The translations under genes and the position numbers were made by a program. Below, one piece after another: positions 1 to 7,888 of a stretch of 10,226 nucleotides of DNA. The notes beneath the pieces were generated by a model, which did no database searches, was not told the origin of the DNA, and was given only the letters and a program-made list of their open reading frames with translations. This DNA is from Kiritimatiellales bacterium (GTDB taxonomy: Bacteria > Verrucomicrobiota > Kiritimatiellia > Kiritimatiellales > Pontiellaceae), in assembly GCA_030621805.1 (NCBI GenBank), contig JAUXGY010000035.1, forward strand, positions 1-10,226, read 5' to 3'. Each line of letters begins with the position of its first letter. Position 1 is the stretch's first letter.

Positions 1-348
1 CATAGTAACACCTTTGCCCCTTCAGGACTTCTCGTTCACATTAAAAAGTACGGAAAAAGTATCCGTTTCAAACATCCGAACAATCTTCAATTCTGTAAAA
101 GCGGGGTATATTCTCACATTCTAGATTAATGGAAAGTTTTTAAACCCGAATACACCGGATTTTGTCCCAAAACAATTAATTAATACACAGTATAAATAGA
201 TACACGGACGATTCTCTGACCCTTATCAGCCTTTTCGCAAAATTCAGCTTCAAAATCGAATCCCATTCAAATCCACTACGAAAGGGTTGAACTCACCTCG
301 TGAATCGAGGATAAACAACGCCTGTTTTTTTTAACCTCTGGATCCATT
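1..348. other. AT-rich intergenic region and glnS leader
   Basis: No convincing gene lies in this stretch. The extreme left edge reads CAT (1-3), which is an ATG on the minus strand. It is preceded on that strand by AAAGG about seven bases upstream, so a divergent gene may start here and run out of the window, but there is no coding sequence with which to test this. The rest is AT-rich. It contains three copies of ATACAC (150-155, 183-188, 200-205), a -10-like TATAAA (191-196) and a small hairpin CCTCG/CGAGG (296-310) that precedes a run of eight T (325-332). Confidence 0.5.
191..196 (+). promoter_or_regulatory. Possible -10 element of the glnS promoter
   Basis: TATAAA matches the sigma-70 -10 consensus at five of six positions and sits in AT-rich DNA about 150 bases before glnS. 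No good -35 hexamer lies 16-18 bases upstream; the nearest TTGTCC (162-167) is 23 bases away. If this is the promoter, the glnS transcript would have a leader of roughly 145 bases. Weak call from sequence alone. Confidence 0.25.
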
Positions 349-2004
<1,656 letters not shown>

Positions 2005-2013
2005 AAAAAGTTC

Positions 2014-2066
2014 GTAGTTCCGCCTTTAGGCGGCCAATCCGCAGAGTCACCTGAAGGCGGAACTAC
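2014..2066. repeat. Inverted repeat after glnS
   Basis: Two 17-base arms, GTAGTTCCGCCTTTAGG (2014-2030) and its complement (2050-2066), match at 16 of 17 positions with a 19-base spacer. The repeat starts ten bases after the glnS stop, so it would fold as a stem-loop at the 3' end of that mRNA. No T tract follows, so it is not a classical intrinsic terminator, although it could protect or end the transcript. The A+C-rich spacer and long arms resemble dispersed intergenic repeats. Confidence 0.75.
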
Positions 2067-2110
2067 ATACCATTTCAGCGGCGCCCTACCAACTCACCAA
2101 AATAAGTAGC

Positions 2111-2188
2111 GCAAGCGTCCCGCTTGCTTGTCGCGGAGAACCTGAACAGACGCACCGAGCGTACGCAACGCGATGAGGCATCGCGTCT
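2111..2188. repeat. Pair of short perfect palindromes
   Basis: Two perfect hairpins lie close together. GCAAGCG / CGCTTGC (2111-2117 and 2121-2127) has a three-base loop. ACGCGATG / CATCGCGT (2168-2175 and 2179-2186) also has a three-base loop. AGACGC (2148-2153) can also pair with GCGTCT (2183-2188), giving an alternative fold. The density of such structures in non-coding DNA suggests one composite, REP- or MITE-like repeat unit that also includes the neighbouring 2014-2066 repeat. Confidence 0.6.
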
Positions 2189-2339
2189 ACATTCCGCGCC
2201 GCCACGTGCCGCAGGCAACCCGACTGCCCCGCCGCACGGAGCAAATGGCTTTACGAACGTGCTGGGCGTGATCAATGGTTCTGAAGATATTCCAGCACCA
2301 TACCTCGCTCTTTTTAGCGTTATGAATACGGAGTCTAAA

Positions 2340-2345
2340 TATACT
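2340..2345 (+). promoter_or_regulatory. Possible -10 element of the etf operon promoter
   Basis: TATACT matches five of six bases of the sigma-70 -10 consensus and lies 90 bases before the etfB start, downstream of the palindrome cluster. No convincing -35 hexamer is present at 16-18 bases upstream, so the call is weak. Confidence 0.25.
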
Positions 2346-2434
2346 TATCACTAAGTTGTGTTTTGTCTTTGAGCGCCCGAAGCTCTTGGCATAAGCTGTT
2401 TTTTTATTTGTATCAACTGAAGAAAGGGGTATTG

Positions 2435-3217
2435 ATGAACATTGTAGTATGCATCAAACAGGTGCCCGATTCAGACAAGGTTACGATCGATCGCGAGACG
2501 AACCGTCTGAACCGCGCAGGAGTTCCGAGCATTATAAATCCGTTCGACGAGAACGCGCTTGAAATGGCGCTGCAACTCAAGGACAAGCATGGCGGAAAAG
2601 TCACCGTGATTTCCATGGGGCCGCCGCAGGCCGAGCAAGCGCTTCGAACGGCTCTCTCGCATGGCGCGGATGAGGCGATTCTGGTATCCGACCGCAAGTT
2701 TGGCGGAGCCGACACGTGGGCCACGTCTTATACCATCAGCCTCGCCATCAAAAAGCTCGAAGACGTCGACCTGATCCTCTTCGGCAAGCAGGCGATCGAT
2801 GGTGACACCGCGCAGGTTGGCCCCGGCGTGGCGCACTTCCTCGACATCCCGATGCTCACCTACGCCCAAGGCGTGGAAGTGACCGGCGAGACCTTTAAGG
2901 TAAACAAGGTGACCGAGGACGGCTATGAAATCTGGGATATCGACAAACCCGCCGCCCTCACCGTCGTAAAGGAAGCCAACGAACTGCGCATGCCGTCGCT
3001 CAAGAAAAAAATGGCCGCCAAGAAGGCCGAGATCCCCTGCTGGGGCTACGACGAGCTCAACCCCATCGACGAAAACATTGGCCTGAGCGGATCGCCCACC
3101 AAGGTGAGCAAGATCTTCGCGCCGCCGGTCAAGCTGAACAAGGAAATCCTCTCCGGCGAACCGTCCGACATGATTGCCGAATTGATCAAGAAGCTGAAGG
3201 AGCAACACGTACTATGA
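2435..3217 (+). CDS. etfB: Electron transfer flavoprotein, beta subunit
   Basis: EtfB pairs with EtfA to carry electrons between an acyl-CoA dehydrogenase and other redox partners. The 260-residue protein begins MNIVVCIKQVPD, the usual EtfB N-terminus. I chose ATG 2435 because a good ribosome site (GAAAGGGG, 2422-2429) sits five bases before it; the open frame extends 24 residues further upstream to a TTG, but those residues are not EtfB-like. Nucleotide-binding motifs are GADTWATS (91-98) and GKQAIDGDTAQVGP (117-130). Several segments resemble my recollection of clostridial EtfB that works with butyryl-CoA dehydrogenase: GVPSIINPFDENALE, VISMGPPQAE and NIGLSGSPTKV. Those are known to bifurcate electrons from NADH to crotonyl-CoA and ferredoxin. 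The bifurcating assignment is inference. First gene of an etfB-etfA-dehydrogenase operon. Confidence 0.96.
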   Translation: MNIVVCIKQVPDSDKVTIDRETNRLNRAGVPSIINPFDENALEMALQLKDKHGGKVTVISMGPPQAEQALRTALSHGADEAILVSDRKFGGADTWATSYTISLAIKKLEDVDLILFGKQAIDGDTAQVGPGVAHFLDIPMLTYAQGVEVTGETFKVNKVTEDGYEIWDIDKPAALTVVKEANELRMPSLKKKMAAKKAEIPCWGYDELNPIDENIGLSGSPTKVSKIFAPPVKLNKEILSGEPSDMIAELIKKLKEQHVL

Positions 3218-4215
3218 GCACAACAAAAGAACTTTGGGTCTATGCGGAACAACGCGATGGCAAGATCGCCGGCGTGGTACAGGAACTCCTCAGCCAAGGC
3301 CAGATTCTGGCCGACAAGGCGGGTTTCACCTTGGCAGCAGTTCTTCCGTCCGCCAACGGCGCGGAACTCTGTCAGGAACTCTATAACTTCGGAGCCAAGA
3401 AGGTGTATACCATCGACGATCCGAAGCTTGCCGACTACCAGAACGACTACTATGCCCGCGCAGTTGCCCAGCTGATTAATGAGAAGAAGCCGGAAATCGT
3501 ACTCTACGGTGCCACGACCATCGGTCGCAGCCTTGCCCCGACCGTCGCCGTGATGGTTGACGCCGGCCTCACCGCCGACTGCACCGAACTCGACTTTGAT
3601 GTGGAAGCGGGCAACCTGCTTCAAACCCGCCCGGCATTTGGCGGCAACATCATGGCCACGATCATCTGCCCCGACCACCGTCCGCAGATGTCCACCGTCC
3701 GCTCCAACGTCTTTAAGAAGACCAAGCTTTCCGACAACGAAGCGGGCGAGCAGGTTGAATATTCAGTCGACCTCTCCGGCGTTCCGGAACGCATGCGGCG
3801 CATTGAAGCAGTACATGAAGCCGACACCAACAGCATCGACCTCAATGCCGCGCAGTTTATCGTTTCCGGTGGGCGCGGGGTCGGAAAACCCGAAAACTTT
3901 AAGGTCATCTACGACCTCGCCTCCGAGCTCGGCGCGGCAGTCGGCGCCTCGCGCGCCACGGTCGATGCCGGCTGGATCTCACACCACCACCAAGTGGGAC
4001 AAACCGGTAAGACCGTCTGCCCGGTGATCTACATTGCCTGCGGCATCTCCGGCGCCATCCAGCATCTGGCCGGCATGCAGAGCTCCGACATGATCATTGC
4101 CATTAACAAGGATCCCGACGCGCCGATCTTCGACATCGCCGACTTCGGACTTATTGGCGACCTACACGAGATCGTTCCAGAATTCAAAAAGCAAATCGCG
4201 GCCTTCAAAGCATAA
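3214..4215 (+). CDS. etfA: Electron transfer flavoprotein, alpha subunit
   Basis: EtfA supplies most of the FAD site of the EtfAB heterodimer. The 333-residue length is normal, and there is no N-terminal ferredoxin-like extension as seen in some anaerobe EtfA proteins. The N-terminal alpha/beta domain (about 1-190) contains GATTIGRSLAP (99-109), GLTADCTELD (118-127) and TRPAFGGNIMATI (138-150). The C-terminal FAD-binding domain shows SGGRGVG (218-224), GASRATVDAGW (244-254), HQVGQTGKTV (259-268), GISGAIQH (277-284) and INKDPDAPIF (297-306). TVRSNVFKK (161-169) has Ser where many homologues have Pro (TVRPGV). The ATG overlaps the etfB stop by four bases (ATGA), which implies translational coupling. 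A Shine-Dalgarno AAGGAG lies at 3197-3202 inside etfB. The clostridial-like LTADCT and ATIICPDHRPQMSTVR segments support the same bifurcating hypothesis as for EtfB. Confidence 0.96.
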   Translation: MSTTKELWVYAEQRDGKIAGVVQELLSQGQILADKAGFTLAAVLPSANGAELCQELYNFGAKKVYTIDDPKLADYQNDYYARAVAQLINEKKPEIVLYGATTIGRSLAPTVAVMVDAGLTADCTELDFDVEAGNLLQTRPAFGGNIMATIICPDHRPQMSTVRSNVFKKTKLSDNEAGEQVEYSVDLSGVPERMRRIEAVHEADTNSIDLNAAQFIVSGGRGVGKPENFKVIYDLASELGAAVGASRATVDAGWISHHHQVGQTGKTVCPVIYIACGISGAIQHLAGMQSSDMIIAINKDPDAPIFDIADFGLIGDLHEIVPEFKKQIAAFKA

Positions 4216-4244
4216 TTCAAGCATTAAAAACCAAGGAGAAAGTC

Positions 4245-5408
4245 ATGGGAAATATTAACTGGGGAATCACCGAAGAACAGCAGGAAATCGTCGACCTGAT
4301 CGACGACTTCGGCAAGGAGCGCATTGTTCCTGTACGTGCGGAACTCGACGAAAAGGGAATCTTCCCGGCGGATATTCTCAAGGAACTCGCGCAGATGGAT
4401 TTGATGGGCCTCTACATCCCCGAGGAATACGGTGGGTTCGGCGCGGACCATATGGGCTTCACGCTGGCGATTGAAACGATGTCCAAATACTGCATCGGTG
4501 TATCCGTCTCCTTTGCGGCCAATGCTCTGGGTGCCGACCCAATCCTCATTGGTGGTTCCGACGAGCAGAAAAAGAAATTCCTCTCCCCCCTGGCCTCCGG
4601 CGAAAAGTGGGCCGCCTTCGGCCTGACCGAAGCCAATGCGGGCTCCGATGCAGGCGGAATCCAAACCACCGCCGTCAAGAAGGGCGACAAGTATGTCCTC
4701 AACGGCACCAAGCAGTGGATCACCAATGGCGGAGAAGCCGACATCTACACCGTCTTTGCCGTCACCAACAAAGCCAAAGGCTCCCGCGGCGTCTCCTGCT
4801 TCATCGTTGAAAAGGATACCCCCGGATTCTCCTTCGGAAAGAAGGAAGACAAGCTCGGCATCCGCGCTTCCTGCACCCGCGAACTCGTTTTCGAGGACTG
4901 CGAAGTTCCTGCGGAAAATATGATTGGTCGCGAAGGCATGGGCTTCCTGCTCGCCATGAAAACTTTCGATGTTTCCCGCCCCGGAATTGCCGCGCAGGGC
5001 GTCGGTCTGGCACAGGGCGCGCTCGACGAGGCCGTCAAATATGCCAAGGTCCGCAAACAGTTCGGTAAGCCGATCATTGCCAACCAAGGTCTACTCTGGA
5101 TGCTTGCCGAAATGTCCACCAAGGTCGAAACCGCGCGGGCCATCACCTATGCCGCCTGCCGCTCCCTCGATGCCGGCGTGAAGAATATTTCCAAGGTTTC
5201 CGCCATGTGCAAATATTATGCGGGCGACGTGGCCATGTCCGTCACCACCGATGCCGTCCAAGTATTCGGCGGCTACGGATTCATGAAGGAGTATCCCGTC
5301 GAAAAGATGATGCGCGATGCCAAGATCCTACAGATCTACGAAGGCACCAACCAGATCCAGCGCGACATCGTAGGCAACTCCCTCGTTAAGGAATACGCCT
5401 CGGTCTAA
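4245..5408 (+). CDS. Acyl-CoA dehydrogenase, short-chain/butyryl-CoA type
   Basis: An FAD-dependent acyl-CoA dehydrogenase of 387 residues, a normal length for the short- and medium-chain soluble enzymes. It interconverts an acyl-CoA and its trans-2-enoyl-CoA and exchanges electrons with EtfAB. The order is N-terminal helical domain (about 1-120), beta middle domain with first signature GLTEANAGSD (126-135) and ITNGG (159-163), then C-terminal helical domain with RKQFGKPI (270-277) and second signature FGGYGFMKEYPVEKMMRDAK (341-360). The likely catalytic base is Glu366 in IYEGTNQIQR, the usual position in butyryl-CoA dehydrogenases. The start follows a strong AAGGAG (4233-4238), 29 bases after etfA. 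The direct link to etfBA suggests a dedicated complex. Chain length cannot be read from sequence, and no thiolase, crotonase or hydroxyacyl-CoA dehydrogenase gene is nearby, so a fermentative butyryl-CoA role is only a hypothesis. Branched-chain or other acyl-CoA substrates are possible. Confidence 0.94.
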   Translation: MGNINWGITEEQQEIVDLIDDFGKERIVPVRAELDEKGIFPADILKELAQMDLMGLYIPEEYGGFGADHMGFTLAIETMSKYCIGVSVSFAANALGADPILIGGSDEQKKKFLSPLASGEKWAAFGLTEANAGSDAGGIQTTAVKKGDKYVLNGTKQWITNGGEADIYTVFAVTNKAKGSRGVSCFIVEKDTPGFSFGKKEDKLGIRASCTRELVFEDCEVPAENMIGREGMGFLLAMKTFDVSRPGIAAQGVGLAQGALDEAVKYAKVRKQFGKPIIANQGLLWMLAEMSTKVETARAITYAACRSLDAGVKNISKVSAMCKYYAGDVAMSVTTDAVQVFGGYGFMKEYPVEKMMRDAKILQIYEGTNQIQRDIVGNSLVKEYASV

Positions 5409-5417
5409 CGTAATCTA

Positions 5418-5486
5418 TTGGAGGGTCGCAGGCCTCTGCGACTCAGGCAGAGAGGCGCTGGTGACTATCGTCCCCTGTCCCTCCAG
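5418..5486 (+). other. Folded 3' UTR element of the etf operon
   Basis: Between the dehydrogenase stop and the terminator, an outer stem can form from TGGAGGG (5419-5425) and CCCTCCA (5479-5485). Inside it, GTCGCAG / CTGCGAC (5425-5431, 5436-5442) is a perfect hairpin with a four-base loop. It competes with a second hairpin, CTCTGC / GCAGAG (5434-5439, 5447-5452), which has a seven-base loop. A further imperfect stem GGTGAC / GTCCCC lies at 5460-5475. It lacks a tRNA D-arm, T-loop and U33, and is not an SRP RNA. It may be a small RNA, a 3' UTR stabiliser or a dispersed repeat. Confidence 0.4.
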
Positions 5487-5487
5487 C

Positions 5488-5517
5488 AAACCCCGTCCTC
5501 ACCGACGGGGTTTTTAT
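5488..5517 (+). terminator. Intrinsic terminator of the etfB-etfA-dehydrogenase operon
   Basis: CCCCGTC (5491-5497) pairs perfectly with GACGGGG (5504-5510) around a six-base loop, and the stem is extended by AAA/TTT. TTTTTATTTT follows directly (5511-5520). This is a textbook Rho-independent terminator 83 bases after the dehydrogenase stop. The stop codon of the convergent VanZ-like gene lies inside the T tract, so the hairpin may also help end that transcript, although the minus-strand tail has few T. Confidence 0.92.
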
Positions 5518-5933
5518 TTTGTTGGAAGAGTACGGCTTTGCTTTGCGCTTTTGAGCCGCGCATTCCACAGCGCGAGCTGGCCAAACAGAGAAATGCCGAC
5601 TGCATCGAACAGCAGATCATAGACATCGAAGGTTCGGGATGCCATCCCGAGCTGGGAAATCTCTTCGGTAAAGACGATCAGATACGCGAACAGACTGCCG
5701 ACCAGCAAGCGCCATCGGACGAAAGGAACCGTTCGGCAGCAGAGGGCGCCATTCAGAAAAAACGCGAGAAGCCCCATCAGAACCATGTGGCCCACCTTAT
5801 CGCCAAAAGGAACCCATCCGGCCGCAGCAAACATCCGCGAGGCCATCCCTCGGTTAGCCAGAACCACAATGCCTGACAGCAACAGAACATACCCCACAAC
5901 GGCCCAGCAATAGGGACGACTCACTCGGGGCAT
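5514..5933 (-). CDS. VanZ-like family membrane protein
   Basis: A small integral membrane protein of 139 residues with four predicted membrane segments: about 8-27, 47-66, 74-90 and 105-123. The VanZ-like pattern is visible: GDKVGHMVLMGLLAF (44-58) with Asp45 and His49, then TEEISQLGMASRTFDVYDLLFDAVG in two parts (89-100 and 101-113). The latter carries the conserved Glu, Gln, Arg and Asp residues of the E..Q......R..D..D....G motif. VanZ was first described for teicoplanin resistance, but most members are uncharacterised and often lie outside resistance clusters. I do not infer antibiotic resistance here. The start ATG has a modest GAGA eight bases upstream. It lies 41 bases after thiC with no terminator between, so it may be the second gene of the TPP-controlled transcript. 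The stop falls in the T tract of the convergent terminator. Confidence 0.85.
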   Translation of the reverse strand: MPRVSRPYCWAVVGYVLLLSGIVVLANRGMASRMFAAAGWVPFGDKVGHMVLMGLLAFFLNGALCCRTVPFVRWRLLVGSLFAYLIVFTEEISQLGMASRTFDVYDLLFDAVGISLFGQLALWNARLKSAKQSRTLPTK

Positions 5934-5974
5934 GTTTTTATTCTCATTGTGTTCAGAGCCGACACACCGCTTGG

Positions 5975-7888
5975 TTAAGTATACAACTCGGCGTCCTGCT
6001 CGGAAAACTCGCGCGATTTTTCCTGCATGCCTTTCGCGATGACTTCCTCTTCGGAGAGCCCTTGCGCGGCGGCGTATTGGCGGACATCCTCAGAGATGCG
6101 CATGGAGCAAAACTTCGGCCCGCACATACTGCAGAAGTGCGAGGTCTTGGCATCCTCGGTCGGCAAGGTGGCATCGTGGTAGGCGATGGCGGTTTCGGGA
6201 TCGAGCGATAGGTTGAACTGATCCTGCCAGCGAAATTCGAAGCGCGCTTTGCTCATGGCGTTGTCGCGTGCCTGTGCGCCGGGGAAGCCTTTGGCAATGT
6301 CAGCCGCGTGCGCGGCAATCTTGTAGGTAATGACCCCGTGCTTAACATCGTCCTTGTTCGGCAAGCCGAGGTGCTCTTTCGGCGTGACGTAGCAGAGCAT
6401 CGCGCAGCCATACCAACCAATGTTAGCCGCACCCATCCCGCTGGTAATGTGGTCGTAGCCCGGCGCAATATCGGTGACCAGCGGCCCCAGCGTATAGAAC
6501 GGAGCTTCGTGGCAGGCCTCGAGTTCCCAGTCCATATTGTCCTTGATGCCTTGCAGCGGAACGTGGCCAGGACCTTCGATCATCACCTGCACATCGTGCT
6601 TCCACGCAATCAGCGTCTGTTCGCCGAGGGTTTCAAGTTCGCCGAGTTGGGCTTCGTCGTTGGCGTCGGCAAGTGCGCCGGGGCGCATGCCGTCGCCAAG
6701 CGAAAGGGCCACGTCGTACTGCTTGCAGATTTCGCAGATTTCCTCGAAGTGCGTATAGAGGAAGCTTTCCTCATGATGGGAGACGCACCATTTGGCCATG
6801 ATCGATCCGCCGCGGCTAACAATCCCGCAGGCCCGTTGAGCGGTCATGGGGACATAGCGAAGACGCACGCCGGAGTGGATGGTGAAATAGTCAACGCCCT
6901 GTTCGGCCTGTTCGATGAGTGTTTCGCGGAACAGCTCCCAGGTCAGCGCTTCGGGAGCATCACCCACCTTCATCAGAGCTTGGTAGATCGGAACCGTACC
7001 AACAGGCACTGGGCAGTTTCGAAGGTTCCACTCGCGAGTGTCGTGAATATTCTCGCCGGTCGAGAGATCCATGATCGTGTCGGAGCCCCACAGCGTGGCC
7101 CACTGTACCTTTTCGACCTCTTCGCCAATGCTCGACGACAGCGCCGAGTTACCTATGTTGCCGTTGATTTTCACGAGGAAGTTGCGGCCAATAATCATCG
7201 GTTCGGCTTCGGGATGGTTGACGTTGCACGGAATGATTGCGCGGCCTTCGGCAACTTCCTTGCGCACGAATTCGGGCGTGATGAAATCGGGAATGTTCGC
7301 GCCCCAGGATTGACCGGGATGCTGGTGGTTCGGGTGGCGCATACCGGCGGTCTGCGCCTGAGTCAGCAGACCGATTTCATGCTCGGACTTGCAGTAGACT
7401 TTCTTGAAGGCTTCCTGCCGTCCCATGTTTTCGCGAATGGCCGCGAATTCCATTTCGGGCGTAACGATCCCTTTCCGGGCATAGTGCATTTGCGAAACAT
7501 TCTTGCCGGGTGCGGCGCGGCGGACGGGACGGTCGAGCCCTTGGAAAGGAATGCGGTTCGTGTCCTGCCCTTCCCCGTCATCGCCCGTCTGGAACCCGCG
7601 CGACGTATAAGCTTCGGTGTCGGCGCGTTCTTCGATCCAGTTGGTCCGCAGCGCGGGCAATCCCTTTTCAAGATCGAGTTCATACTTTGGGTCGGTCATC
7701 GGGCCGCTAGTATCGTAGGCCATAACCGATGCATTTTCCGCGGTCGAGCCGTCGGTTTTATGGGTATCGTCCAGCCGGATTTCGCGCATCGGAACACGGA
7801 TATCGGGGCGGCTTCCGGTCACATAGACCTTGCGAGAATTGGGATAGTGGGTTCCGTAGTCATCGTATGCGTGCTTTTCCTGAATCAT
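5975..7888 (-). CDS. thiC: Phosphomethylpyrimidine synthase ThiC
   Basis: ThiC is a non-canonical radical-SAM enzyme that rearranges aminoimidazole ribotide to hydroxymethylpyrimidine phosphate, the pyrimidine half of thiamine. The 637 residues match the long bacterial form (E. coli about 631) with the N-terminal ThiC-associated domain in roughly the first 130 residues. The barrel carries GRNFLVKINGNIGNSAL (234-250), SRGGSIMAKW (358-367), SLGDGMRPG (396-404), EGPGHVPLQ (438-446) and TDIAPGYDHITSGMGA (472-487). His442 and His506 have the 64-residue spacing expected of the metal-binding pair. The C-terminal [4Fe-4S] motif C-X2-C-X4-C is Cys586, Cys589 and Cys594. ATG is preceded by AAAGGAAG (plus positions 7895-7902). 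Upstream lies a TPP riboswitch, so expression should fall when thiamine pyrophosphate is plentiful. No other thi gene is in the window. A VanZ-like gene follows on the same strand. Confidence 0.98.
   Translation of the reverse strand: MIQEKHAYDDYGTHYPNSRKVYVTGSRPDIRVPMREIRLDDTHKTDGSTAENASVMAYDTSGPMTDPKYELDLEKGLPALRTNWIEERADTEAYTSRGFQTGDDGEGQDTNRIPFQGLDRPVRRAAPGKNVSQMHYARKGIVTPEMEFAAIRENMGRQEAFKKVYCKSEHEIGLLTQAQTAGMRHPNHQHPGQSWGANIPDFITPEFVRKEVAEGRAIIPCNVNHPEAEPMIIGRNFLVKINGNIGNSALSSSIGEEVEKVQWATLWGSDTIMDLSTGENIHDTREWNLRNCPVPVGTVPIYQALMKVGDAPEALTWELFRETLIEQAEQGVDYFTIHSGVRLRYVPMTAQRACGIVSRGGSIMAKWCVSHHEESFLYTHFEEICEICKQYDVALSLGDGMRPGALADANDEAQLGELETLGEQTLIAWKHDVQVMIEGPGHVPLQGIKDNMDWELEACHEAPFYTLGPLVTDIAPGYDHITSGMGAANIGWYGCAMLCYVTPKEHLGLPNKDDVKHGVITYKIAAHAADIAKGFPGAQARDNAMSKARFEFRWQDQFNLSLDPETAIAYHDATLPTEDAKTSHFCSMCGPKFCSMRISEDVRQYAAAQGLSEEEVIAKGMQEKSREFSEQDAELYT

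Larger units (their letters stand above)
2005..2434. other. Gene-free spacer with palindromic repeats, then etf leader
   Basis: This 430-base stretch separates glnS from etfB. Its first half is dense in short palindromes (2014-2066, 2111-2127, 2168-2186, described separately). Open frames there on both strands have no recognisable protein and read straight through the palindromes, so I do not treat them as genes. The last 100 bases are more AT-rich and probably hold the etf promoter. A frame continuous with etfB opens upstream at a TTG (2363), but I do not regard that as the start. Confidence 0.6.

Noticed and set aside
281..348. T-box riboswitch before glnS
   Set aside because: No T-box core sequence or specifier loop could be found in the leader; only a short hairpin and T run.
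2014..2066. Intrinsic terminator for glnS
   Set aside because: The stem is long, but its loop is 19 bases and no T run follows. Kept as an inverted repeat only.
2075..2354. Small open frames on both strands in the glnS-etfB spacer
   Set aside because: They run through palindromic repeats, give Arg/Ser-rich peptides and lack a ribosome site. Better explained as repeat DNA.
4224..5087. 287-residue minus-strand frame within the acyl-CoA dehydrogenase gene
   Set aside because: A mirror of a strongly supported gene, with Gly/Ala/Val-rich composition typical of shadow frames and no family motifs.
5419..5485. tRNA-like fold after the dehydrogenase
   Set aside because: There is an acceptor-like 7-bp stem and a seven-base loop, but no D-arm, no TTCGA-type T-loop and no U33, so it is not a tRNA.
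5418..5876. 152-residue plus-strand frame after the dehydrogenase
   Set aside because: It reads through the folded 3' UTR and the intrinsic terminator and then antisense to the VanZ-like gene; no protein family is visible.
5514..5933. Glycopeptide resistance gene
   Set aside because: The VanZ-like fold alone does not indicate resistance, and no vanA/H/X/R/S-type genes are present.
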